DNA from: Saccharolobus shibatae B12
Lineage (GTDB): Archaea > Thermoproteota > Thermoprotei_A > Sulfolobales > Sulfolobaceae
Direction: 5' to 3'
DNA length: 64,000 nucleotides
Assembly (NCBI RefSeq): GCF_019175345.1
Contig: NZ_CP077717.1
Location: 620,001 to 684,000, forward strand
Below, piece after piece: positions 15,822 to 22,951 of this stretch. The notes below the pieces were generated by a model. It was not told where the DNA came from, made no database searches, and worked only from the letters and a program-made list of their open reading frames with translations. The position numbers were made by a program, and so were the translations under genes. Numbering within the stretch: the stretch's first letter is position 1; each line of letters starts with the position of its first letter.

Positions 15822-18800
15822 TCAATTCCTTACTCTCCATTTCCCTTCCCCTACTTCCTCGATAATTCCCCTCAACTTCAACACGTCTTTCCAGAACCTC
15901 TTCTCTCTGGCTGAAACTGTAATCTCAAGTATCTTATTCAATGTAGCATCATCAACCTCATCATACTTCATCAGCTTTGACTTGATATAGTTCATGGTGA
16001 ACTCTTCAACATCTATCAACCCCTCTACGGTTAACCATACATTTATATTATTGAAATTGATGTAGCCAATCTCCTTCAGTTCCGGAAGCAATTTCAACTC
16101 TTCTTTACTGAGTTCTGCCAGAGGCATAACACCACCCACACGTTTCCTTAATTTCTTCAATAGGTCTAAAATTTTTTGTTGTTTGGCTGTCAGACCTTGA
16201 GTCGCCGAATTTTTCTCAACCCCCTCTTTGGAATAATTCCGACTCAGCGATTTTTTCTGTGAGTCGGAATCAAGTCGCGGGTGAGTCGGGGTAGTTGTTT
16301 CCGACTCAGAATTTTTATTACTATTTTGCAACGTCATTTGTTCTTTCAATTCAACACGTGGTTTTGTATTTTCTTTTTCAGATCCCTTATTTTGAATTTT
16401 TATTTCTGAGTCGGAATATGAGTCGCCCGGGGATCTGAGTGGGGTTAAATTTGAGGGATTCGTGTTTTTGTCGGAACTCTGAGAATTATACGAATCCCTT
16501 GTTTTACCCCCCTCTTTGTTTTCTACCGCGACTCGGGAAGGGCTTTCTGAAAAATTCAACGAAATAATTTTACTGTAACTCTCTGAATTCAAGAACAAGG
16601 CATACCTGTCCCTATGTCTCCTAACCGTTTTGTCGGGAAAGAACTTCTGAAGTATCTCGATAAACTTACTGTTGTTTAAAAATTCAGCTAATTGCGGGTC
16701 TACCTTTTCCCATTCTCTTTCGCTAACTGCAGATTTTCCCCCCTCGTCGTATCTGTATGAGATGTCTTTTTGGTACATTTCCACGGCATATTCTGTTATC
16801 TTCTTTCTCAAATCACTGAGGAAAATGTAGACTTCATCTCCTTCTTCTTTCTTGTGCCAAGGCTCATGGACCTCCGTGCTTTTACCTTCAAAGAAGTTTC
16901 TTAATGAGAGTGAGCCCTTAATGTACTCTACCACCAGACTGTACACCTTCTTCTGCGGGTCTCCTTCAATAGCTAACGACTCACTAAATTCCATACTATC
17001 ATTCAGAACTATCTTCAGTTGTTCTTCCACTCTTAGACTTTCGTCTTCTTTATCTATCAGCCTAGCTATAGTGATAAGTGGTCTGTATACTTGGTCATAA
17101 CGCCCGGTATAGCCACTATTTATATTATAATATAATGAGTATACGGTAGGGGAGTAAATGAGGAAGACACTGTGCAGTTTATTGATAAGATCTTGTGGCT
17201 TTTCTATCGTGTAGCTTGAAATACGATTTGTGTTCCTGATGAGCCTGATAAATAGACACCTTGATGCAATATCATACTGAGCGGTTATTAGGCTCTGGTC
17301 GATAATTGCTTTAGGTCCGAATGGTTCAAAGTACATCACGTCTTGGTCTTTTCCTACTCTTGGGATCTGCACTCCTCTTTTGTAACCCGCCACAAGTATA
17401 TCGTAAAGGGCATTAAACGTGTCTTTATTGATGTTATTCCTTAACTCATCTATTAACATTGTAGGTTGGAAATCATCTTGCATTCTATACACTGAAGCCG
17501 GCGTGGGACTCGATATCATTGCAGGTCTGGGAACGATATATGACAGTGTCTCTAAGAGCTGAGACCCACCTGAGTTGTACCCTAATTTCATAGGTGCAAG
17601 ATATGGGAAGAATTTGAAAACCGGGGCAAAATACGTGGCAATTGTCCAAACTGTTATCGTCACTTGGTCTTCAAGTCTTAACGTGTCTACTCTCTGTCTC
17701 ACAAATTCCAACACTTCTTTATAGACATCTGAAATCTTTACGTCCTCTATAATTTCAGTGGGCAAATTCAACTTTGGGTACATTTCAACCTTCACGTGGA
17801 GATTTTCAACATGAAGGTATTCGTCATTAAGACTTTCTAGGTCTTCTTCCGTCAATACTTTTATCTTTCCGCCCTCATTGACGAATGTCTTGTCAATTTT
17901 GACAACCTTTTCCGGTACTTCGATTTCAGTCTTCCCTACTTTCCGTTTTACCATTTCCCTTATGGCTTTATATGTGCTAACATATGCCTTTCCGTGCTGA
18001 AAGTCATGGTAAATCCTCAGAGTGTCAAATGAGGTTATGAGTTGTTCTTTTCCAGGCTCTGTATCGGCGCCCTCTGGGTCTTTCTTCTTTTTGCCTAACA
18101 GTTTGAGGTTGATATGCGCCCCCAACTCCTCACAGAGCTTCTGCAGTTCAGGTAGACCAGTGACATGTCCACCTTTTGAATAGTCCTTATAGGTATATTT
18201 AACATCTTTAACGTGCTCTGGTGGTATCCCCGCTCTGTCATACAATTCCTCAACAATCTTCTCAGCGTCTTCTTGCGGGACACCACGCCTTGCCAAGTAA
18301 CCACTGAAGTGACCAACAAACTCAAACCTCCTATCTTCAGCCTTCTTAAAGCACGGTAGGACATCTTGGATTATGTCTTCATATTTGCTTTCTGTTACTC
18401 TCACCCTTCCAGAGCTGATATATAGGACTCTGCATTCCCTCCCACTCCTATGGTTTATTGAGCCCGGAAGCCTCAGTACTCTTGATGGGTCTTTAGCCTG
18501 AGGGTCAACCCCTAAATCCTTCAGCCTATCTATAAGTTCAGCCTCTATTTCCTTCCACTTCTGAACCCCGTAAGGCTTTTCCAGTTTCCATAGGAAATGG
18601 TACCCGTTCCCACTGTCCACGATAAAATTAGGTTTTGAGATACCTCTTTCTTCCAGGTCTTTCAACAACTCCTCATAAGGCGGTCTGTGGACATACACTG
18701 TCTTCCCGTTCTCATCATAGCAGAGCTCTAGCTCTCCGGTGTTTGGGTCTTCTTTGTATATCCCTGGTTTGCAGTCTTTCCTCTCCTTAAAGTCAAAGTC

Positions 18801-19040
18801 TGCAAAAAGTACATTAGCTTCCTTAATATCGGCGTCTGAGCCCTTCTTCCCTTTCGGGTCTTCAGCCCTTGGGTTTACGCCGTAATAAACATTTGCGGTC
18901 TCTCTGTATCTTTCTAGGATTTTCTCAGCACCTTCAGGGGTCGTCGTGAACCATTGCCATTTCCCGCTGTTTAATTGTACACCGATAACATAATAGCCCG
19001 GTACGTCCCACAACTGCTTTAAAAACTCTGCAGTCTTCAT
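15822..19040 (-). CDS. Replication protein with archaeo-eukaryotic primase-polymerase domain and helicase-like domain
   Basis: A 1072-residue protein. The prim-pol domain shows the catalytic acids in LFADFDF (D81, D83), His148 in SGNGYHFLWKL, and the conserved PSRVLRLPGSINHRSG segment (187-200), as in pRN1 ORF904. Residues about 440-640 resemble the superfamily-3-like helicase domain: Walker B is clear (TMLIDEL, 527-533), but the expected P-loop reads LGYNSGGSQ (486-494) with no GK[ST]. A Ser/Asn/Asp-rich disordered linker (about 860-965) leads to a C-terminal winged-helix-like region. It overlaps the small upstream gene by four bases. It probably initiates replication of the excised circle. 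Confidence 0.85.
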   Translation of the reverse strand: MKTAEFLKQLWDVPGYYVIGVQLNSGKWQWFTTTPEGAEKILERYRETANVYYGVNPRAEDPKGKKGSDADIKEANVLFADFDFKERKDCKPGIYKEDPNTGELELCYDENGKTVYVHRPPYEELLKDLEERGISKPNFIVDSGNGYHFLWKLEKPYGVQKWKEIEAELIDRLKDLGVDPQAKDPSRVLRLPGSINHRSGRECRVLYISSGRVRVTESKYEDIIQDVLPCFKKAEDRRFEFVGHFSGYLARRGVPQEDAEKIVEELYDRAGIPPEHVKDVKYTYKDYSKGGHVTGLPELQKLCEELGAHINLKLLGKKKKDPEGADTEPGKEQLITSFDTLRIYHDFQHGKAYVSTYKAIREMVKRKVGKTEIEVPEKVVKIDKTFVNEGGKIKVLTEEDLESLNDEYLHVENLHVKVEMYPKLNLPTEIIEDVKISDVYKEVLEFVRQRVDTLRLEDQVTITVWTIATYFAPVFKFFPYLAPMKLGYNSGGSQLLETLSYIVPRPAMISSPTPASVYRMQDDFQPTMLIDELRNNINKDTFNALYDILVAGYKRGVQIPRVGKDQDVMYFEPFGPKAIIDQSLITAQYDIASRCLFIRLIRNTNRISSYTIEKPQDLINKLHSVFLIYSPTVYSLYYNINSGYTGRYDQVYRPLITIARLIDKEDESLRVEEQLKIVLNDSMEFSESLAIEGDPQKKVYSLVVEYIKGSLSLRNFFEGKSTEVHEPWHKKEEGDEVYIFLSDLRKKITEYAVEMYQKDISYRYDEGGKSAVSEREWEKVDPQLAEFLNNSKFIEILQKFFPDKTVRRHRDRYALFLNSESYSKIISLNFSESPSRVAVENKEGGKTRDSYNSQSSDKNTNPSNLTPLRSPGDSYSDSEIKIQNKGSEKENTKPRVELKEQMTLQNSNKNSESETTTPTHPRLDSDSQKKSLSRNYSKEGVEKNSATQGLTAKQQKILDLLKKLRKRVGGVMPLAELSKEELKLLPELKEIGYINFNNINVWLTVEGLIDVEEFTMNYIKSKLMKYDEVDDATLNKILEITVSAREKRFWKDVLKLRGIIEEVGEGKWRVRN

Positions 19041-19246
19041 TCCTTCCTCACCCTCCTGAAGAGCGTGTAGGGGTCGTCTCCTCTGTATACTCCTTCCTTC
19101 ATTTCGGCATGGATTTTGTCCTCAAGTCTTTGCGGGCATTCCGCATATTCACCTATATGTCCACAAACTGAGGAGTCTGTAAAGCAGTGCCTTCCAAATG
19201 GGCACGAAGGTTTTTTATTTTGTTTAATATAGTTTAAACTAGGCAT
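19037..19246 (-). CDS. Small cysteine-rich protein before the replication gene
   Basis: A 69-residue protein with CPFGRHCFTDSSVCGHIGEY and then ECP, a set of four cysteines with His that could hold one zinc. The rest is charged and helical. Its stop overlaps the start of the replication gene (ATGA), so the two are co-translated, and it may load or control that protein. I know no named family. Confidence 0.65.
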   Translation of the reverse strand: MPSLNYIKQNKKPSCPFGRHCFTDSSVCGHIGEYAECPQRLEDKIHAEMKEGVYRGDDPYTLFRRVRKE

Positions 19247-19296
19247 GTGTATATACCCCCTGATTTTTTTTTTTGATGAGAAGAGAAAAAAACGGA

Positions 19297-19482
19297 TTAG
19301 GTTGTGAAGATACCTAGAGATCTCGCCTTCTCTCTTATTAAGATTCGCAGTGTATCAACTTGAGTTCTCACTCCATAATATATTCTCAGTTTTTCTAGTA
19401 GCTCATCGTCTTCTGGTAAAAATCTAATCGTTTTGCTTACTGTTTTTTCTTTCACCTTTGAATCCATTTTAGGTTCCACCAT
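19297..19482 (-). CDS. Ribbon-helix-helix (CopG-like) regulator
   Basis: A 61-residue basic protein. A short strand (VSKTIRFLPE) followed by two helices (DDELLEKLRIYYG, VDTLRILIREKARSLG) is the ribbon-helix-helix fold used by CopG repressors. pRN plasmids encode CopG just before their replication gene, and the order here is the same: CopG-like, small gene, rep. It most likely represses this operon and so limits copy number. The promoter has TTTTTTAACC about 25 bases upstream of the ATG. Confidence 0.8.
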   Translation of the reverse strand: MVEPKMDSKVKEKTVSKTIRFLPEDDELLEKLRIYYGVRTQVDTLRILIREKARSLGIFTT

Positions 19483-19656
19483 ATATTCACTTGTAAAACT
19501 GGTTAAAAAATATAATAAACGGAATACTTAGTGGTTCTCTTAAAGGCAAACTTAGCGACTCTCTAAATTGAAAACTGAAACTCTGAACCACGTATTTCAT
19601 TGAACACTTTCTCAAAATGAATTCATCACGTGATGAATTCAAACTCCCGAAAGTTT
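19483..19656. other. Intergenic region with a perfect 24-bp palindrome; candidate origin or operator
   Basis: The stretch before the copG-like gene holds a perfect palindrome at 19618-19641, each half reading TGAATTCATCAC. There is also a shorter inverted pair (GTGGTTC 19531-19537, GAACCAC 19585-19591). In pRN plasmids the replication origin and CopG operator lie in this region. Either role fits, and nothing distinguishes them by eye. Confidence 0.5.
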
Positions 19657-19908
19657 TCATTTTAACGCCATCTCCTTTTTGTAGTTTTTTAACGCCTTTA
19701 GCAATTTATCCCTATAATCATGTATCAGTATATCTAAGACATCATCCAAGTACTCATCAACAATTTCCTCCAAATCGCCGTAATCAATATCGACCTCCTC
19801 TGTAGTGAATTCATACTCTAAATCGTCGGCATAAGGGTAATAGTCGTCGTATTCCTTTGCACACTCCGCGTTTTCCTCAATAACCCTGCGGGGGATAATT
19901 ATCCTCAT
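19657..19908 (-). CDS. Small acidic hypothetical protein
   Basis: An 83-residue, strongly acidic protein (DYYPYADDLEYEFTTEEVDI, then DYGDLEEIVDEYLDDVLD) with a basic, lysine-rich C-terminal helix. No family is recognised. It is the last gene of a tight five- to six-gene leftward set and has GAGGAG just before its ATG. Such acidic proteins on mobile elements sometimes mimic DNA, but there is no specific evidence for that here. Confidence 0.65.
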   Translation of the reverse strand: MRIIIPRRVIEENAECAKEYDDYYPYADDLEYEFTTEEVDIDYGDLEEIVDEYLDDVLDILIHDYRDKLLKALKNYKKEMALK

Positions 19909-19914
19909 TCCTCC

Positions 19915-20037
19915 TCACCATAACGGGTCTTCATGACTTAATTTCATATGAAGATCGAATTCGTCAAAATCTGCAAAGGTAGCAAAGCATATTTTGCATG
20001 TATAGACTCTGTTTTTGTAGTTCTTCTCTTTCCTCAT
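19915..20037 (-). CDS. C2H2 zinc-finger miniprotein (40 aa)
   Basis: A 40-residue protein with one classical C2H2 finger: C-x2-C in YTCKICFATF and H-x4-H in DLHMKLSHE, with the expected aromatic and Leu core residues. Single C2H2 proteins are a known feature of Sulfolobus viruses and plasmids and act as small DNA-binding regulators. The ATG overlaps the stop of the upstream ribbon-helix-helix gene (ATGA on the coding strand). Confidence 0.8.
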   Translation of the reverse strand: MRKEKNYKNRVYTCKICFATFADFDEFDLHMKLSHEDPLW

Positions 20038-20174
20038 TTCTCTACACCCTTTTGGTGGAGATAGAATGTTATTGCTTCCTTGATTATCTCACTTCTGCTT
20101 TTCCTATTGTTAATGCAGTACAGGTCCAATCTCTGTAGAAACTCGTCGTTTATTTTGAATGTGACAACTTTCAT
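20034..20174 (-). CDS. Ribbon-helix-helix miniprotein (46 aa)
   Basis: A 46-residue protein, MKVVTFKINDEFLQRLDLYC followed by RKSRSEIIKEAITFYLHQ: one strand and two helices with the typical SRSEIIKEAI of Arc/CopG-type repressors. It lies between two overlapping small genes in the leftward set, separate from the CopG-like gene at 19297. It is the second ribbon-helix-helix protein of the element. Confidence 0.8.
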   Translation of the reverse strand: MKVVTFKINDEFLQRLDLYCINNRKSRSEIIKEAITFYLHQKGVEK

Positions 20175-20375
20175 TTAGCTCACCTCAACAACCTCTAAAC
20201 TACCTGTTTGGTAGACCATTTTGACCGTGAACATTAGCTTGTTGTGATCATCGTAAATCTTCACTAACACGGTCGTGCTGTTTATGATGAAGTAATCGAA
20301 ATAGTTGTAGGTCCTAATTCTCTCATTCAGTATGTCCCCGATCAACTCTTCTACTTGATCCAGCAAGTCTATCAT
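20175..20375 (-). CDS. Small hypothetical protein
   Basis: A 66-residue protein with an acidic N-terminal helix (MIDLLDQVEELIGDILNER) and a strand-rich C-terminal half (TTVLVKIYDDHNKLMFTVKMVYQ). No family is recognised. It overlaps the upstream gene by four bases and is followed almost directly by the ribbon-helix-helix gene, so it belongs to the same leftward operon. Confidence 0.65.
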   Translation of the reverse strand: MIDLLDQVEELIGDILNERIRTYNYFDYFIINSTTVLVKIYDDHNKLMFTVKMVYQTGSLEVVEVS

Positions 20376-20674
20376 AATTCCTTCACCGTTTTGTTTGCGT
20401 AAATCCTATCGATTATTTCCTTTATCTTGAAGTTCGTATATACGTCGGCGTCTTCTAATATCTCTAGGAAATATGCAGCCTCCTCATAATCCTGCGGTTT
20501 CAGTAGGCTGAACGCCTTGGCTAAATACTCTAAGGTCTCTACGATGTACTCCTCCGGCACGCCTACTTTGCTTTCATACCATGCCTTTAGGATTTGAACC
20601 CCGTGAGGGGTTGTATAAAAAATAGAGTCGTTTACCTTAACCCAATTTTCCCCGAATTGGATTTGGGCTTTCAT
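20372..20674 (-). CDS. Small hypothetical protein, first gene of the leftward operon
   Basis: About 100 residues from the ATG at 20674. A TTG at 20683 would add three residues but is less likely. An N-terminal strand segment (AQIQFGENWVKVNDSIFYTTPHG) is followed by helices. This resembles neither a common DNA-binding fold nor a membrane protein. It lies immediately after the palindromic operators at 20686-20751, so the whole leftward set is probably under their control. Confidence 0.65.
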   Translation of the reverse strand: MKAQIQFGENWVKVNDSIFYTTPHGVQILKAWYESKVGVPEEYIVETLEYLAKAFSLLKPQDYEEAAYFLEILEDADVYTNFKIKEIIDRIYANKTVKEL

Positions 20675-20685
20675 TCCGATCAATT

Positions 20686-20751
20686 AAATATCCGGATTCC
20701 GGATATTTAAACTTTTTTATATCCGGAATCTTTATAAGGTATTCCGGATAT
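20686..20751. promoter_or_regulatory. Cluster of ATATCCGGA palindromes between divergent genes
   Basis: A 23-bp perfect palindrome (20686-20708) has half site AAATATCCGGA around a central base. A second pair of arms, ATATCCGGAAT (20719-20729) and ATTCCGGATAT (20741-20751), flanks TTTATAAGG, the likely TATA box of the rightward gene. Four copies of the same half site between divergent operons make this a strong candidate switch. The adjacent AbrB-like or one of the ribbon-helix-helix proteins is the likely ligand. Confidence 0.75.
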
Positions 20752-20761
20752 AAACTAAGAT

Positions 20762-20935
20762 ATGGTAAAGCCGTATATAAGAAAGGGCGGAAGAGAAGGT
20801 GACGAAACATATTACCTTAATATCCCACGTGATATCGCAAGAGCACTTAACATAGCAAAAGACGACGAGTTTGTCCTAAGCGTCGATACAAGAGACGGGG
20901 AAGTCAGGCTCTGTTACAAACGATTAAAGAAGTGA
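20762..20935 (+). CDS. AbrB/SpoVT-like DNA-binding protein (57 aa)
   Basis: A 57-residue protein. YYLNIPRDIARALNIAKDDEFVLSVD is the usual swapped-hairpin core of AbrB-like proteins (IP-x-x-[IV]-x-x-x-L-x-[IL]-x-x-x-D), followed by a strand reading EVRLCYKRLKK. The ATG follows a TATA box flanked by palindromes at 20719-20751, so it is almost leaderless and probably autoregulated. Its stop overlaps the next gene's GTG (GTGA). It is missed by length-limited gene finding. Confidence 0.8.
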   Translation: MVKPYIRKGGREGDETYYLNIPRDIARALNIAKDDEFVLSVDTRDGEVRLCYKRLKK

Positions 20936-21471
20936 TACCAATGCTATTTTCCGAAGTCGTAGAAAAGGTATTAGGCAACAAATTCGCCTACAAGAACGGA
21001 CAGCCTCAATACTACACCATCTCAAAGATCATTGCCCAACATGAGGGGAAAGAATACATATCCCCCATCGTGGACATGCTAAACAAGTTTTTCACAAATA
21101 CGTTCATCATCTCAGAAGACGCGAAAACCGACGCCCTTAAAGGGTGGAGGAACAATGTGGTGTCGCCTATACAAGACCCCAACGCTTTGTACGTGGGTAG
21201 TTGGTACGTTTATCTGGAGGAAGGGATCAACGTGGGTTATATTTATACTGCAATTACTTACGGCAACGTACCTATCATACCTTCGTTTTTCCGCGAAGAG
21301 GATTTTGGAGAGTGTGTTATTTATTATGACGCAGAACTTCGTTACCCGTATTATAAATTTTCTCTTGCCGATTTTATAAAAACATTGGAAAACGTGTATG
21401 ATAATGAAAAATTATACTATTTAAAACTAAATTGTTTAGAGCGTAAATTCCATGAAGTAACGTTAATTTAG
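20932..21471 (+). CDS. Hypothetical protein coupled to the AbrB-like gene
   Basis: About 179 residues (GTG 20932 or ATG 20941). It is soluble and aromatic-rich, with no membrane helix. It begins with a helix (LFSEVVEKVLGNKFAYKNG), then strands with YVGSWYVYLEEGINVGYIY. No family is recognised. The last third is less GC-rich than the first part. It is the only partner of the AbrB-like gene, so it may be an early protein, but no function can be given. Confidence 0.65.
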   Translation: MIPMLFSEVVEKVLGNKFAYKNGQPQYYTISKIIAQHEGKEYISPIVDMLNKFFTNTFIISEDAKTDALKGWRNNVVSPIQDPNALYVGSWYVYLEEGINVGYIYTAITYGNVPIIPSFFREEDFGECVIYYDAELRYPYYKFSLADFIKTLENVYDNEKLYYLKLNCLERKFHEVTLI

Positions 21472-21566
21472 CGTAAACCGCTTTCCCTTGTGTCTTCATC
21501 TTCATTTGAACTATATTATAATATATTTTTATATATATAGTGAAAACATTTTCCCGCTTTCTCCGG

Positions 21567-21944
21567 TCAAAGCATGGCGAGATACATTGCGTGTTTTTCA
21601 CGGTCGTCAATTATTTGTCTCCATTTACCCACCGTGCCGACATGTTTTAGGTAGAGAATAGTAGTATCGCCGTCATTCGTCACTTTGACGTCGTAGACGC
21701 AACCGGGAAGGACCGCATGGCAGTACGTTAATTCATACGGCACAAGTATATAGGGCCACGTGCTGAGCCGTATACCTGACGCCCAGTCGTTTTTAAGTTT
21801 CACGACCAAATCGAGACCGTGAATGTTGAGACTGTAATATGACATAATGCTAAACTTATTGGCGATTGTTTGAGGCAATTTGATCTTTATCAACTCTTTC
21901 CCTTTTCGGTTCTCTTCTGCTTTTGCCATGTTTTCATCCATCAT
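21567..21944 (-). CDS. Hypothetical protein, second gene of a pair
   Basis: A 125-residue protein with a charged start (MAKAEENRKGKELIKIKLP), then strands. The segment KELIKIKLPQTIANKFSI recalls an AbrB-like start but is not convincing. It overlaps the upstream AbrB-like gene by about ten bases, so the two form an operon, and it converges with the rightward gene at 21471. The internal ATG at codon 6 is an alternative start. Confidence 0.6.
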   Translation of the reverse strand: MMDENMAKAEENRKGKELIKIKLPQTIANKFSIMSYYSLNIHGLDLVVKLKNDWASGIRLSTWPYILVPYELTYCHAVLPGCVYDVKVTNDGDTTILYLKHVGTVGKWRQIIDDREKHAMYLAML

Positions 21945-22287
21945 TTCTTATCGCCCCTCTAATGACGATTTTATTCGCTGAAACCATTTCTACTTGAAGT
22001 CGTCGTTTAGTGTTGAGCTCTAACGTTTTCACTAGTTCGGGCGGTATGCTAATAAAACGCCTATTTCTAACGCGTTTGAACGTCCAATTTTTCACGTTGT
22101 CCAACCGTGAGAACATCTTTATAATTATTTCAAATCTATCTCTAAATTTTTGCAACTCGACATAATAATAATCAAACACTACGTTTTCGGGCAATTCGAT
22201 ATAATAATATGTTTTGTCACGTGCTTTTTTCTTCTTCAGACATGCGGTTTGGAAAATTTTTTCCATAATTATTAGTCGTGAATCCAA
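21934..22287 (-). CDS. Protein with a C-terminal AbrB-like segment
   Basis: A 117-residue protein. The last third (RRFISIPPELVKTLELNTKRRLQVEMVSANKIVIRG) looks like one swapped-hairpin half: an IPPELVKTL helix between strands. The basic N-terminal part (KKKKARDKTYYYIELPENVVFDYY) also has a strand plus LPENV pattern, so it may be a duplicated fold. A role in DNA binding is plausible. It is first in a two-gene leftward operon. Confidence 0.55.
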   Translation of the reverse strand: MDSRLIIMEKIFQTACLKKKKARDKTYYYIELPENVVFDYYYVELQKFRDRFEIIIKMFSRLDNVKNWTFKRVRNRRFISIPPELVKTLELNTKRRLQVEMVSANKIVIRGAIRNDG

Positions 22288-22369
22288 GTTAAAAAATAAA
22301 AAAAGTACCTAGTTCAACACGTTTAAAAACAAGTACTAAGGGGGAACCGAGAGAAGGGATATGAATATC

Positions 22370-22864
22370 TTACCTTCTCCTTGAGTACGAAAGGATCATG
22401 AAGAGAATAAACACGATTGCTACGACAAAGAACAATGCTAAATCCGATAATATATTATAAATCGGTGATTCAAAATCAAAAGCCTGAGTCGGTATATTAT
22501 AACTGTAATTTCCTGCAGACAAATTGAACACCGCATAAGGAGAAAAGATAGGACCGTTATCGCCGTTGTCGGATAGCATCTCAGACCACGTTTTATTTGA
22601 AAAATACGCATAAGACCCTTGTGCAACCTCTACGATAAGTCTATTCGTTGGCGTTGTTGAAACTTGCGTGAACTTACTACCGTTAACGAGCCAAGTACCG
22701 GAAAGTGAAACACTGCTATTGAAAACCGTGTAAACTTTTGCGTTAACGTTATTTATCGTGGTAATAAGTAGGCTCACGTAAGGTATTATGATAAGTGTGG
22801 CTCCTACGGAAATCAAGACAAGAAGTACTAAAGCGAAATACTGCATGATTGAAATTTTATGCAT
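22370..22864 (-). CDS. Bitopic membrane protein with extracellular domain
   Basis: About 164 residues from the ATG at 22864. An ATG at 22894 is in frame but adds a peptide that overlaps the promoter. Helix 1 is MQYFALVLLVLISVGATLIIIPYVSLLITT and helix 2 near the C-terminus is LALFFVVAIVFILFMILSY, followed by RRR. Between them lie about 100 residues with several N-x-[ST] sequons, as expected for a glycosylated outside domain. The gene is divergent from the thermopsin-like gene. It could be a virion or surface protein. No family was recognised. Confidence 0.65.
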   Translation of the reverse strand: MHKISIMQYFALVLLVLISVGATLIIIPYVSLLITTINNVNAKVYTVFNSSVSLSGTWLVNGSKFTQVSTTPTNRLIVEVAQGSYAYFSNKTWSEMLSDNGDNGPIFSPYAVFNLSAGNYSYNIPTQAFDFESPIYNILSDLALFFVVAIVFILFMILSYSRRR

Positions 22865-22951
22865 GGAATAAAAAAAGTATTTAACATGTAACACGCGTGT
22901 ATATATATTTTTATAAAGAAAAGATTTAACATAAGATATGAGGAGGTCAAA

